From positions 310,001-374,000 of the forward strand of contig NZ_JAAGOW010000002.1 of NCBI RefSeq assembly GCF_010499245.1: 64,000 nucleotides of DNA, read 5' to 3'. Under the pieces are notes generated by a model, which was not told the DNA's origin, did no database searches, and saw only the letters and a program-made list of their open reading frames with translations. The number at the start of each line of letters is the position of its first letter. The stretch's first letter is position 1. Positions 46,506-56,005 of the stretch are shown piece by piece. The position numbers and the translations under genes are program-made. This DNA is from Variovorax sp. WS11 (GTDB lineage: Bacteria > Pseudomonadota > Gammaproteobacteria > Burkholderiales > Burkholderiaceae_C).

Positions 46506-49199
46506 ATGCACTTGCGTGATGCCCAAGCCGAGCCCGTGGCGATCCGCCGCGAGGACTACCGCGCTCCCGCCTACTGGATCGACACCGTCGACCTGACCTT
46601 CGACCTGGACCCGGTCAAGACGCGCGTGCTCAACCGCATGCGCCTGCGCCGCAACCCGGACCTTGCGCCCGAGCCGCTGCGCCTGGACGGCGACGAGCTC
46701 AACCTCGCGCGCGTGCTGGTCGACGGCCAAGGCGCCTCCTTCCGCATGGAAGCCGACCAGCTGGTGATCGACAACCTGCCCGATGCCTTCGAGCTCGAGC
46801 TCTTCACCACCTGCGCACCCGCCAAGAACACCAAGCTCATGGGTCTGTTCGTGAGCGAGGACACCTTCTTCACCCAGTGCGAGGCCGAGGGCTTCCGCCG
46901 CATCACCTATTTCCTCGACCGTCCCGACGTGATGGCGAGCTACACGGTGACCCTCCGGGCCGCCAAGTCCGCCTACCCCGTGCTGCTGTCGAACGGCAAC
47001 CTGGTCGAGCAGGGCGAACTGCCCGAGGGCCGCCACTTCGCCAAATGGGTCGATCCCTTCCGCAAGCCCAGCTACCTGTTCGCGCTGGTGGCCGGCAAGC
47101 TGGTGGCGCGCGAGCAGCGCATCAGGGCGCGCAACGGCAAGGAGCACCTGCTGCAGGTCTACGTGCGCGCCGGCGACCTCGACAAGACCGAGCACGCCAT
47201 GGCTTCGCTGGTCAACTCCGTGACCTGGGACGAGGCCCGCTTCGGCCTGCCGCTGGACCTGGACCGCTTCATGATCGTCGCCACCAGCGACTTCAACATG
47301 GGCGCGATGGAGAACAAGGGCCTGAACATCTTCAACACGAAGTACGTTCTGGCCAACCAGGCCACCGCCACCGACGCCGACTACAGCAACATCGAGAGCG
47401 TGGTCGGCCACGAGTACTTCCACAACTGGAGCGGCGACCGCGTGACCTGCCGCGACTGGTTCCAGCTCTCCCTGAAGGAAGGCCTCACGGTATTCCGCGA
47501 CCAGGAGTTCAGCCAGGACCTGTGCGCCGAGCCTTCCGCCCGCGCGGTCAAGCGCATCGAGGACGTGCGCGTGCTGCGCACCGCTCAGTTCCCCGAGGAC
47601 GCGGGCCCGATGGCGCACCCGGTGCGGCCCGACAGCTACATCGAGATCAGCAACTTCTACACCGTCACCATCTACGAGAAGGGTGCCGAGGTGGTGCGCA
47701 TGATGCAGACGCTGGTCGGCCGCCAGGGCTTCGCGCGCGGCATCACGCTGTACTTCGAGCGCCACGACGGCCAGGCCGTGACCTGCGATGACTTCGCGCA
47801 GGCCATCGCCGACGCCAACCCCGACTCGGAGCTGGCGCGCCTCCTGCCGCAGTTCAAGCGCTGGTACGGCCAGGCCGGCACGCCTCGCCTCGCGGCGCAC
47901 GGCGTGTACGACGCGGCGCAGCGCACCTACACCCTGAGCTTCGTGCAGAGCTGCCCGCCGACGCCGGGCCAGCCCTTCAAGGAACCCTTCGTGATCCCGG
48001 TCAACGTCGGCCTGCTCGGACCCGACGGGCGCGAGCTGCCGCTGCAGCTGACCGGCGAGGAGGCCCCGAGCGCAGGCACGCGCACCCTGGTGCTGACGCG
48101 CGCGGGCGAGCAGTTCACCTTCGTCAATGTCGAGGCCGAGCCGGTGCCTTCGATCCTGCGCGGCTTCAGCGCACCGGTGATCCTGGAGTACGACTACAGC
48201 GATGCCCAGCTGCTCGCGCTCCTGGCCCACGACACCGATCCCTTCAATCGCTGGGAGGCCGCCCAGCGGCTGGCGCTGCGCGCCGCGATCCGGGCGATCC
48301 ACGCGCCGGTCGCGGGCGCGAGCGAAGCGCCGCTCGATGAGGCCTACCTCGAGGCCATGCGCCGCGTGCTGCGCGATCCCGGGCTCGATGCCGCCTTCAA
48401 GGAACTGGTGCTCACGCTGCCCTCGGAAACCTACATCGCCGAGCAGCTCGAAATGGTCGATCCGCAGCGCGTGCACCTCGTGCGCGAGGCCATGCGCGCC
48501 CAGCTCGCCGCCGGCCTCTTCGCCGACTGGGAGCAGGCTTACGAGGAGCACCGGGAGACCGGGCCTTACAGCCCCGCCCCGCGCTCCTCCGGCCGCCGTG
48601 CCCTGGCCGGCCTCGCACTGTCCTACCTCTGCCTGGCCGCGCGAGCCACGGGCGACGCGGTCTGGCCCGGCAAGACGCTGCAGCGCTTCAAGGACGCGGG
48701 CAACATGACCGACCGCTTCAACGCGCTGCACGCGCTGGTGTCCTCCGGCCACGCGCTGGCGGCGCAGGCCTTGGCGCGCTTCCATGCCATCTTCAAGGAC
48801 GAGGCGCTGGTCATCGACAAGTGGTTCTCGCTGCAGGCCGGCGCGCCCGACCGCGGCGGCGACATCCTGCCGCTGGTCAAGCAGCTGATGAAGCACCCCG
48901 ACTTCTCGCTCAAGAACCCGAATCGCGCGCGCAGCGTGATCTTCAGCTACTGCAACGCCAACCCGGGTGCGCTGCACCGCCCCGATGCCGCGGGCTACGT
49001 GTTCTGGAGCGAGCGCGTCATCGAGCTCGATGCCATCAACCCGCAAGTCGCCGCCCGGCTCGCCCGCGCACTCGACCGCTGGAGCAAGCTGGCCGAGCCC
49101 TACCGCAGCGCCGCGCGCGAAGCCATCATGCGCGTCGCCGCCAAGCCTGATCTCAGCAAGGACACGCACGAGGTGGTCACCCGTGCGCTGGCTGCATAA
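46506..49199 (+). CDS. pepN: Aminopeptidase N (M1 family)
   Basis: 897 residues, close to E. coli PepN. Substrate-anchoring FNMGAMENKGLNIF near residue 260, zinc motif VVGHEYFHNWSGDRV near 300 followed 18 residues on by Glu in SLKEGLTVFRDQEF, and the long helical C-terminal domain. Cytoplasmic aminopeptidase in peptide turnover. 39 bases after prfB. Confidence 0.96.
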   Translation: MHLRDAQAEPVAIRREDYRAPAYWIDTVDLTFDLDPVKTRVLNRMRLRRNPDLAPEPLRLDGDELNLARVLVDGQGASFRMEADQLVIDNLPDAFELELFTTCAPAKNTKLMGLFVSEDTFFTQCEAEGFRRITYFLDRPDVMASYTVTLRAAKSAYPVLLSNGNLVEQGELPEGRHFAKWVDPFRKPSYLFALVAGKLVAREQRIRARNGKEHLLQVYVRAGDLDKTEHAMASLVNSVTWDEARFGLPLDLDRFMIVATSDFNMGAMENKGLNIFNTKYVLANQATATDADYSNIESVVGHEYFHNWSGDRVTCRDWFQLSLKEGLTVFRDQEFSQDLCAEPSARAVKRIEDVRVLRTAQFPEDAGPMAHPVRPDSYIEISNFYTVTIYEKGAEVVRMMQTLVGRQGFARGITLYFERHDGQAVTCDDFAQAIADANPDSELARLLPQFKRWYGQAGTPRLAAHGVYDAAQRTYTLSFVQSCPPTPGQPFKEPFVIPVNVGLLGPDGRELPLQLTGEEAPSAGTRTLVLTRAGEQFTFVNVEAEPVPSILRGFSAPVILEYDYSDAQLLALLAHDTDPFNRWEAAQRLALRAAIRAIHAPVAGASEAPLDEAYLEAMRRVLRDPGLDAAFKELVLTLPSETYIAEQLEMVDPQRVHLVREAMRAQLAAGLFADWEQAYEEHRETGPYSPAPRSSGRRALAGLALSYLCLAARATGDAVWPGKTLQRFKDAGNMTDRFNALHALVSSGHALAAQALARFHAIFKDEALVIDKWFSLQAGAPDRGGDILPLVKQLMKHPDFSLKNPNRARSVIFSYCNANPGALHRPDAAGYVFWSERVIELDAINPQVAARLARALDRWSKLAEPYRSAAREAIMRVAAKPDLSKDTHEVVTRALAA

Positions 49200-49223
49200 A
49201 CAATCCCCATCTGGAGTCACTGA

Positions 49224-50231
49224 ATGCTCAAGAGCATTTCTCTCACCCGTTACCTGATCGAACAGCAGCGCGCCGACGGCCTCATCCCGGGCCAGTTGCG
49301 GCTCTTGCTCGAGGTGGTGGCGCGCGCCTGCAAGGGCATCAGCCAGGCCGTCAACAAGGGCGCCCTCGGCAACGTGCTCGGCTCGGCCGAGAGCGAGAAC
49401 GTGCAGGGCGAGGTCCAGAAGAAGCTCGACATCATCGCCAACGAGGTACTGATCGAGGCCAACGAATGGGGCGGCCACCTCGCGGCCATGGCCAGCGAGG
49501 AGATGGACAGCATCTACGTCGTGCCCAACCGCTATCCGCAGGGCGAGTACCTGCTGCTGTTCGACCCGCTGGACGGCTCGAGCAACATCGACGTCAACGT
49601 CAGCATCGGCACCATCTTCAGCGTGCTGAAGAAACCCGAAGGCTCTCCCGGCGTGCAGGAGTCCGACTTCCTGCAGGCGGGCAGCAGGCAGGTGGCGGCC
49701 GGCTACTGCATCTACGGCCCGCAGACAACGCTGGTCCTGACGGTGGGCAACGGCGTCGCGATGTTCACGCTGGACCGCGAGCAGGGTTCCTTCATGCTCA
49801 CGCAGGAGGACATCCAGATCCCGGCGGACACCAAGGAATTCGCCGTCAACATGAGCAACATGCGGCACTGGGATGCCCCCGTGAAGCGTTACATCGACGA
49901 ATGCCTGGCCGGCAAGGACGGCCCGCGCGGCAAGGACTTCAACATGCGCTGGATCGCCAGCATGGTGGCCGACGTGCACCGCATCCTGATGCGCGGCGGC
50001 GTTTTCCTGTACCCCTGGGACAAGCGCGAGCCCGAAAAAGCCGGCAAGCTGCGCCTGATGTACGAGGCCAATCCCATGAGCTGGCTGGTCGAGCAGGCCG
50101 GCGGCGCCGCGACCAACGGGCGCCGGCGCATTCTCGACCTGGAGCCGGGCAAGCTGCACGAGCGCGTGGCTGTGGTTTTGGGGTCGAGGAACGAGGTCGA
50201 GCGGCTGACGGGCTATCACGAGCCGCTATAA
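49224..50231 (+). CDS. fbp: Fructose-1,6-bisphosphatase, class 1
   Basis: 335 residues. Metal-binding motif LLFDPLDGSSNIDVNVSIG near residue 113 and the sugar-phosphate region KLRLMYEANPMSWLVEQAGG, characteristic of class 1 FBPase. A gluconeogenic enzyme. Its last codons overlap the -10 box of the following tRNA gene. Confidence 0.96.
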   Translation: MLKSISLTRYLIEQQRADGLIPGQLRLLLEVVARACKGISQAVNKGALGNVLGSAESENVQGEVQKKLDIIANEVLIEANEWGGHLAAMASEEMDSIYVVPNRYPQGEYLLLFDPLDGSSNIDVNVSIGTIFSVLKKPEGSPGVQESDFLQAGSRQVAAGYCIYGPQTTLVLTVGNGVAMFTLDREQGSFMLTQEDIQIPADTKEFAVNMSNMRHWDAPVKRYIDECLAGKDGPRGKDFNMRWIASMVADVHRILMRGGVFLYPWDKREPEKAGKLRLMYEANPMSWLVEQAGGAATNGRRRILDLEPGKLHERVAVVLGSRNEVERLTGYHEPL

Positions 50232-50232
50232 T
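50205..50232 (+). promoter_or_regulatory. Promoter of tRNA-Thr inside the end of fbp
   Basis: -35 CTGACG (50205-50210), 16-base spacer, and a perfect -10 TATAAT (50227-50232) that includes the fbp stop codon. Mature tRNA starts 11 bases later at 50243. Confidence 0.65.
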
Positions 50233-50242
50233 CGCGGGCTTA

Positions 50243-50318
50243 GCCGGTGTAGCTCAGTTGGTAGAGCAGCTCATTCGTAATGAGAAGGTCGGGTGTTCGA
50301 ATCATCTCTCCGGCACCA
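50243..50318 (+). tRNA. tRNA-Thr (CGT)
   Basis: 76 bases with encoded CCA. Acceptor stem GCCGGTG with CTCCGGC (one G-U pair), D-arm AGCTCAGTTGGTAGAGC, anticodon stem CTCAT/ATGAG with loop TCGTA centre giving CGT. T-stem GGGTG/CATCT has two wobble pairs. It marks the border between core genes and the accessory region, so it may be an integration site. Confidence 0.95.
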
Positions 50319-50326
50319 ACACAGAT

Positions 50327-50368
50327 AAGGCTCCGTAGCTATCAAATCGATAGCAACGGGGCCTTTTT
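50327..50368 (+). terminator. Rho-independent terminator after tRNA-Thr
   Basis: Long hairpin: AAGGCTCCGTAGCTATC pairs with GATAGCAACGGGGCCTT around a short AAATC loop, with one mismatch and one wobble, then five T. The arms GCTATC/GATAGC resemble a repeat motif I associate with Comamonadaceae intergenic DNA (memory only). Confidence 0.8.
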
Positions 50369-50692
50369 CTATGGCGATGTAACGGCCGATGTAAGAGCGT
50401 TTTAGGTTGGCAGCAAAATTGCTTGAGATGTCAACAGTTCAGTCTATGCACTATTCACAAGCCGAGCTGCGGATGGTTTGCCTGCCAGACAACTTTGTTG
50501 CGTCAAAGTAAGCTGCCGTACCTACTGCTTCTCTGCAGATCTCATCCTCCGCATGTGTGCTGATCGCCGAGTCACTTGCTCAGCAGGCCCAGGTAACGTC
50601 CAATCGCACCCGAAGGAACACATCGGTCGGTCGATAGCCCAGAAGAAGCGACACCTCACAACTACTCATCAGCCTCAATGAGGCACGCCTGG
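50369..50692. other. Non-coding gap at the island border
   Basis: Roughly 320 bases with lower GC than the core on the left. No convincing gene, integrase remnant, tRNA fragment or array was found on either strand; small open frames here lack ribosome sites and family features. The promoter of the HNH-ATPase gene should lie in it. Confidence 0.5.
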
Positions 50693-52897
50693 ATGCGAAA
50701 GATAAATCGAGAAATCGTTGACGCTCCGACCTCCCTGCGCACCGGCGCTGTGCGCGAAGCGAAGCTTGAACTACGGCGGCACTACAGGTTACCGCCAGAG
50801 CAGCGCCTCAATCGACGCGCCCCTTTCGACCTTGAACTGCTTCAAGCCGAAGACCTGGTGCTGGCCTTGCGTAGGGTTTTCGAGGATCGCTGCGCCTACT
50901 GCGAGTCGCAAATTCAAACCACAGTGCGTGGGCTCGATCACTTTCGTCCGATCGCCAGCGCCGCCAACCATTTCGACAAAGTCAGCCCTGACCACTACGG
51001 GTGGTTGGCATATGACTGGCATAACCTGCTCGTGTTGTGCCCTTCGTGCCAGAAGGCCAAGCGAAACCAATTCCCAGTTGAAGGGCCACGTGCACCGCTA
51101 CTCTGCACCTGGAACGAAGCTGTCGCAGCAGAAAACAATCTCCTACTGAACCCGTGCAGCGACGATCCCTTGCGGCACTTCAGGATCCTTCCGGATGGCA
51201 GACTTTTTGCACGCACTGACACTGGTTCGTGCACTTTGGAGATAGTCGATCTAAACCGTCCCGCGCTGTGCGAAGCCCGCGGAAGGGTCATTCAGTCCAT
51301 CCTGTCCGCCCTAAGCCAAGCACTCGACGCTGGCGATCCAATCTCCGAAATTGTCAACAGGACTCTTGCGCCGTCTGCGCCTCATTGGGGGGCGCGGCTT
51401 CTGCTCTATCGAAGCATCCGCGACACGTTTCCCGAAACCTACCGCGGCTCGTACTCGTCCTCGTCGGATCGCTTCATGAAGGATGTGGCAAGACTTTTTG
51501 ACGCCGTTCCTTTGGCGATCATGCAAGAGGCAATGAGGGTCTACACATCCTTCTTGCCTGACAGCTTCGTTGATCTCGGCGAAATTCATTCCGAGGCTCC
51601 AGAAAGGCTGCTACAGATTGGCGATGCACCCTCCTCTGCGCGCATAACCGGCATCGCGGTCCGCAATTTCAAGGGGATCGACGACCTAACCATCGAGTTC
51701 AGCTCTGAAGGGGAGTCCAGCCGACGAGCGCCATGCGTAATGCTTGTGGGGGAAAATTCCACCGGGAAGAGCAGCGTGTTGCAAGCCATCAGCCTAGCCC
51801 TCATGTCGCCCAAGCAGCGCGCTCGATTGGGAGTCGAACCTGAGCAATTTATTAGCCGTGAACGGGCCAGTTGGCAGCTCATCGGTGATCGAGAGCCATA
51901 CGTGACGGTCAAGCTTGACAGCGGCGCCAAAATTGCCTTGCATGTTCAGGCTGATCCGCCGAATTTTGTTGGCGAAGGCGTCCCGGGCTTAACAGTACTT
52001 GCGTATGGCGCGCGCCGCCTAGTCAAGTCGAGTCCCCATACCATCCGCAAGCACTCAGACGGAAAAACTCTGTTCGACCCGCTTGCCACCATCCCAGATC
52101 CCACAAGATGGCTCCAGCTTGTCAGCGATGACCACTTCAACGCAGTAGCGCGCGCTTTGAGAGAAGTGCTCGCGCTCCAATTCGACGACAGCATTTTCCG
52201 CGACCTTCTAGGGAACGTTCTCGTAAAAGCGCATGGTCGCGTGACGCCTATTGAACGCATGAGCGACGGCTACAAGTCGCTATTTGCAGTAGCGGTCGAT
52301 GTGATGTGGCGGATGGTCGAGACGTGGGGAAATCTGGAGGACGCGCGAGGGGTTGTGCTGATCGACGAGGTTGAAACACATCTTCATCCGCGTTGGAAGA
52401 TGCAGGTGATGACCGCTCTTAGAAGGGCAATGCCGCAGGTGCAATTCATCGCAACCACCCATGATCCTCTTTGTCTTCGGGGCATGATTAACGGCGAGGT
52501 GCAGGTGCTCGTCAGGGATGAAGATGACGCGATTTTCGCTCTGGAGGATCTTCCAAACGTGCAAGGTTTAAGGGCAGACCAATTGCTCACTTCCGACGTT
52601 TTTGGGCTCGCGACCACAACAGACCCTAAACTCGAACAATTGATCGAACAGTATGCAGATGAGGCGGGCAAGACGCAGTCTGATGGCGGCTCTACAAGGC
52701 GGCAGATCATTAATGGCATTGCTGCCGACATTTCTGACATGACGGTACTTGGAGACAGCGTTGCAAAGCAAATTGTAGCGGAGGCAATGACAAGATATCT
52801 TGCAGCGCGCGTGGAAAGACCAGTCCGAGCAGTCGAGTACCGCGAAGATGCGGTGCGGGCTGTAATTGCGGTCCTTACTCGCACTGACCTTAAATGA
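50693..52897 (+). CDS. HNH nuclease-AAA ATPase fusion, Septu-like (PtuB-PtuA in one chain)
   Basis: 734 residues from ATG at 50693 (MRKINREIVDAPTSL), with GAGG 9 bases upstream; ATG at 50678 would add 5 residues. Residues about 65-125 form an HNH/zinc domain: CAYCES, LDHFRP, then NLLVLCPSCQKAK. After a helical linker, an OLD/RecF-like AAA domain starts near residue 318: ITGIAVRNFKGIDDLTIEF, Walker A LVGENSTGKSSV near 355, a MSDGYKSLF signature-like segment, Walker B VVLIDEVETHLHP, and ATTHDP at the H-loop. In Septu, PtuA (ATPase) and PtuB (HNH) are separate; here they are joined. The stop overlaps the next gene, another HNH nuclease. GC lower than the core. Likely anti-phage by architecture; no test. 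Confidence 0.83.
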   Translation: MRKINREIVDAPTSLRTGAVREAKLELRRHYRLPPEQRLNRRAPFDLELLQAEDLVLALRRVFEDRCAYCESQIQTTVRGLDHFRPIASAANHFDKVSPDHYGWLAYDWHNLLVLCPSCQKAKRNQFPVEGPRAPLLCTWNEAVAAENNLLLNPCSDDPLRHFRILPDGRLFARTDTGSCTLEIVDLNRPALCEARGRVIQSILSALSQALDAGDPISEIVNRTLAPSAPHWGARLLLYRSIRDTFPETYRGSYSSSSDRFMKDVARLFDAVPLAIMQEAMRVYTSFLPDSFVDLGEIHSEAPERLLQIGDAPSSARITGIAVRNFKGIDDLTIEFSSEGESSRRAPCVMLVGENSTGKSSVLQAISLALMSPKQRARLGVEPEQFISRERASWQLIGDREPYVTVKLDSGAKIALHVQADPPNFVGEGVPGLTVLAYGARRLVKSSPHTIRKHSDGKTLFDPLATIPDPTRWLQLVSDDHFNAVARALREVLALQFDDSIFRDLLGNVLVKAHGRVTPIERMSDGYKSLFAVAVDVMWRMVETWGNLEDARGVVLIDEVETHLHPRWKMQVMTALRRAMPQVQFIATTHDPLCLRGMINGEVQVLVRDEDDAIFALEDLPNVQGLRADQLLTSDVFGLATTTDPKLEQLIEQYADEAGKTQSDGGSTRRQIINGIAADISDMTVLGDSVAKQIVAEAMTRYLAARVERPVRAVEYREDAVRAVIAVLTRTDLK

Positions 52898-53823
52898 GGT
52901 ACGTCGATCGGAAATCGGTTCCCGTCCCGAAGTCGCTGCGTGATAAAGGCTCTCCTGCCGAGAAAGAGCGAATCCTTGCGATCGAGCATTATGCTCAGCA
53001 ACCACCCCCTAAGAAAGCATACAAGTTCAAGGTCTACAAGGCGAAAGACGTACAGGAAACACTAGCCCAGCTCTTTCACAACAAGTGCGCGTACTGCGAG
53101 AGCAGCTATGGAGCCACTCAACCAGTGGACGTTGAACACTATCGCCCTAAAGGGGCGGTGAAAGGAGAAGCGCATGCTGGCTATTGGTGGCTTGCCTCAA
53201 ATTGGAACAACCTCCTGCCCTCCTGCATTCACTGCAATCGCGAACATCACCACCAAGCTGTCGAACTTGCTGCAGACGGCACTGCCGTCGTTGGCAGCAA
53301 GAAGGTGCTCTATGGCAAGAAGGACCGTTTTCCCGTAGCCGCGGCGAAGCGAGCAACAGGAGACGATGAGGCCAACCTCGCGGCCGAAGGCGCACTGCTG
53401 ATCGACCCTTGTCGGGACCGTCCAGACTCACACTTGGCATGGCAATCATTTCACACTCACTTGCCGACCGTTGCTCCGGTTCGCCGTGGGGGCATCGAGG
53501 ACGAGCGGGGCCGCGCAACTATAGACATTTTGGGCCTCAATCGGCATGGTCTCGTCAGTGAACGCGGATACCTAATTCTGGAGATTGCACTAGAGATCTC
53601 TCGTATTCGGGACGATCTTCTCCTGGCAATCGCGCAGCCCGCAGGTGAGCTTAGAAAACAGCTACTCGCCAGGGTAGCATCACGACTTGAAGATCTCAGC
53701 CGCCATGAAGCACCTGAAAGGCGGTTTTCCACTGCGGCAAGCGCCTACATCTCGGCCGCGAAAGAGACGTTATTGAAGGAATTTGAAGGGGAGCTCCTCC
53801 CCAAAACACAGGGCCAACTTTGA
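52894..53823 (+). CDS. HNH nuclease, PtuB / TIGR02646-like
   Basis: 309 residues, start ATG at 52894 overlapping the previous stop as ATGA, so the two are translationally coupled. HNH with zinc Cys pairs: KCAYCESS near residue 65, VDVEHYRPKG near 80, then NNLLPSCIHCNREHH near 106-116. The body LIDPCRDRPDSHL followed by ILGLNRHGLVSERG is typical of PtuB-like proteins of Septu and retron Ec78 systems. Two HNH proteins in one unit, one fused to the ATPase, is unusual. Expected DNA (or nucleic-acid) cleavage on phage infection. Confidence 0.85.
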   Translation: MRYVDRKSVPVPKSLRDKGSPAEKERILAIEHYAQQPPPKKAYKFKVYKAKDVQETLAQLFHNKCAYCESSYGATQPVDVEHYRPKGAVKGEAHAGYWWLASNWNNLLPSCIHCNREHHHQAVELAADGTAVVGSKKVLYGKKDRFPVAAAKRATGDDEANLAAEGALLIDPCRDRPDSHLAWQSFHTHLPTVAPVRRGGIEDERGRATIDILGLNRHGLVSERGYLILEIALEISRIRDDLLLAIAQPAGELRKQLLARVASRLEDLSRHEAPERRFSTAASAYISAAKETLLKEFEGELLPKTQGQL

Positions 53824-53948
53824 GTGTCGCTGAAGAAGCAGATCGATTCAAATTTGGCTCAACCCACAGTTGCACAGTCTCGTTCAAGGCTCATCCTGAA
53901 CTGCGAAGTACCCTAGACGCGCTGAACCTCGCTACCGCGTGCTGCTAG
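53820..53948 (+). CDS. Possible small or truncated gene coupled to the HNH gene
   Basis: TTG at 53820 overlaps the HNH stop (TTTGA) and opens 42 codons, LSVAEEADRFKFGSTHSCTV to the TAG at 53946. A GTG at 53824 gives a different 30-residue frame. No domain recognised; could be chance or the remnant of a third component. Confidence 0.2.
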   Translation: MSVAEEADRFKFGSTHSCTVSFKAHPELRSTLDALNLATACC

Positions 53949-54934
53949 CCATGCACTGCGTCTCACAGCGCCTCTGCGCGCTCACCCGCGCAAACTTCTA
54001 GGGATAGATTTCCCAATGTGCGCGATGAATCCCAGCAGTGTGCGGCGGGACAACCAGCCATTGAGGTACGTTCGCGATTTCTCCCATAGGCCCATACCAC
54101 CACTGAACGGTTTCATCCACCTCCCAGGAGGTGTCTATCACTTCGTTGTATTGAATGGAGTGAACAAACACCGCCGCTACTGGCCGATCGACCTTGAACG
54201 CACCAAGCAAATCTCTGATCCTCTGGTCCCTCAATCGATCGGCCGCTCGTCCTTCATGGGTTTCTACGGCGATGTGAACTATTGATGTCTTGTCCTGTGG
54301 CAGTTGCCTCACGGCATCAACGAGCAGCCTTTTCACATCGCGAGCCTTTGCCGCAACCGCCTGGGGTGCGTCGCAGACTCTCGTGCCACCCATGGCCCAA
54401 GCTATGTCATCGACAAAACGACCGGATGGCAGCGCTTCGCAACCCGCCACTGTGGAGTACCGGGCCAGGAGCGCCATTGGGCCGTTTGAATTGCGTGGCG
54501 CCCAATCGCCTCCAAGCAATGAGCGAAGCATGGAGGAGTTGTGTTTGACCCTGTTGGATTTCATGTGCCTTGCGACGGCTTTGCGATCTATAAGCCTGAC
54601 CCGAATAGTTGCGTGCTCATCGTCGAGAATGGTCTGCTCCCCCTGCCCAAGCGGGAGCGCACTAGCGAGCACCTCGGTCAAAAAGCTCTCCGGCAATCGA
54701 GTAATTTCCTGATGAAAAGCCATATCAATCCAGATCCATTGACCCGAGACTTCCCTGACTAGTGTGGGGATGCCTTCCCACATTCGCAGAAACGCTTGGT
54801 GTTCTCGGTCGCTGTAAGTCGGGCGCCGCGACTGACGCTTGCATTCGACATAGAACTCGATTCCATCACGACTTACCAATAGATCAGGCGATTTGGACGG
54901 TGGCTTTGCCTCGAGCATCCGTGGCGGCCTCAAA

Positions 54935-54950
54935 TCTGAAGTGCAACACC
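54935..54950 (+). repeat. IS30 left inverted repeat
   Basis: TCTGAAGTGCAACACC. It matches the reverse complement of the right end except at two positions. Confidence 0.75.
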
Positions 54951-54972
54951 TCACTCCATGTAAGGTGCTGTA

Positions 54973-56001
54973 GTGGAAGAAAGACGAGCAACGTACAGGC
55001 AGCTGATGCCTGAGGAACGAATGACGATCGCGAGCATGAAGTTGCAGGGCGCGAGCACGCGGGCGATCGCCCGCGTGCTCGCGCGGCCGGCCTCCACGGT
55101 CAGTCGCGAACTGCGGCGCAACAGCTGCGCTGAGCTCGGCTACGCGAGCGACACCGCCACGGCTCTGCAGGCGCGACGCCGCCGCACCGCCAGGCCGATG
55201 GTCAAGCTCGATGTGAGCAGCGTTACCTGGGGCGTCGTGCTGACCTTGCTGAGCTGGAAGTGGTCGCCCCAGCAGATTGCCGCTACGCTCAGGCGTGTGT
55301 ACCCCGACGAACCTCAGCGCCACGTCTCTCACGAGACGATCTACACGGCCATCTACGCGCAACCGCGTGGCGAGTTGCGCCGTCAGCTCATCGCCTGCCT
55401 GCGTCAGGGCCGCAGTACGCGCTTGCCGCGCAGCCGCGGCACGGATCGGCGCGGCCAGATCCCGGACATGGTCAGCATTCATGTGCGCCCGCCCGAGATC
55501 GACGATCGGGTCATGCCCGGACACTGGGAAGGTGACTTCATCAAGGGCACAGGCAACAAGTCCTCGGTGGGCGTTCTCGTCGAGCGCAGCAGCCGTCTGG
55601 TGCTGCTCGCGCGCATGGAGGATGCCACCGCCGCCGCGGCGCTGGCCGGCTTCACGGTCAAGCTCAATGCAATCGCCGCGCCCCTGCGCCAAAGCCTGAC
55701 CTACGACCAGGGCAAGGAGATGGCGCGTCACGCCGAGCTGGCGGCCAACACCGGCGTGCGGGTCTACTTCTGCGACCCGCACAGCCCCTGGCAGCGCGGC
55801 ACCTGCGAGAACACCAACGGGCTGCTGCGTCAGTACCTGCCCAAGGGTACCGACCTGTCGGTGTACACGCAGCAAGAGCTCGACGCCATCGCCGATAGTC
55901 TGAACACCAGGCCGCGTGCTACGCACAACTGGCGCACACCGCTGGAGGTGTTCGCACAAACGCTGGCCAGCTCTCATAAGCCATCAACTTCAGTTCATTG
56001 A
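54973..56001 (+). CDS. IS30-family transposase
   Basis: 342 residues from GTG at 54973. N-terminal HTH region TYRQLMPEERMTIASMKLQG followed by ARVLARPASTVSRELRRNS. The DDE core is visible: first Asp in GHWEGDFIKG, second in TYDQGKEMARH, Glu in RGTCENTNGLLRQYLPKGTDL. Frame appears intact, so the element may be active. ATG at 55009 is an alternative start but would cut the HTH region. Confidence 0.95.
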   Translation: MEERRATYRQLMPEERMTIASMKLQGASTRAIARVLARPASTVSRELRRNSCAELGYASDTATALQARRRRTARPMVKLDVSSVTWGVVLTLLSWKWSPQQIAATLRRVYPDEPQRHVSHETIYTAIYAQPRGELRRQLIACLRQGRSTRLPRSRGTDRRGQIPDMVSIHVRPPEIDDRVMPGHWEGDFIKGTGNKSSVGVLVERSSRLVLLARMEDATAAAALAGFTVKLNAIAAPLRQSLTYDQGKEMARHAELAANTGVRVYFCDPHSPWQRGTCENTNGLLRQYLPKGTDLSVYTQQELDAIADSLNTRPRATHNWRTPLEVFAQTLASSHKPSTSVH

Positions 56002-56005
56002 CCCC

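Noticed and set aside
45378..50219. A 1,613-codon open frame on the minus strand opposite prfB, pepN and fbp
   Set aside because: It mirrors three well-recognised genes in a GC-rich codon pattern that avoids stops on the opposite strand. No domains, and composition is that of an antisense shadow.
50319..50692. Integrase remnant next to tRNA-Thr
   Set aside because: Frames on both strands are short and show no tyrosine-recombinase motifs.
53998..55977. One continuous minus-strand frame through the IS30 element
   Set aside because: Only its last 312 codons or so belong to the interrupted nuclease-like gene; the first part is antisense of the transposase and is not a fusion protein.
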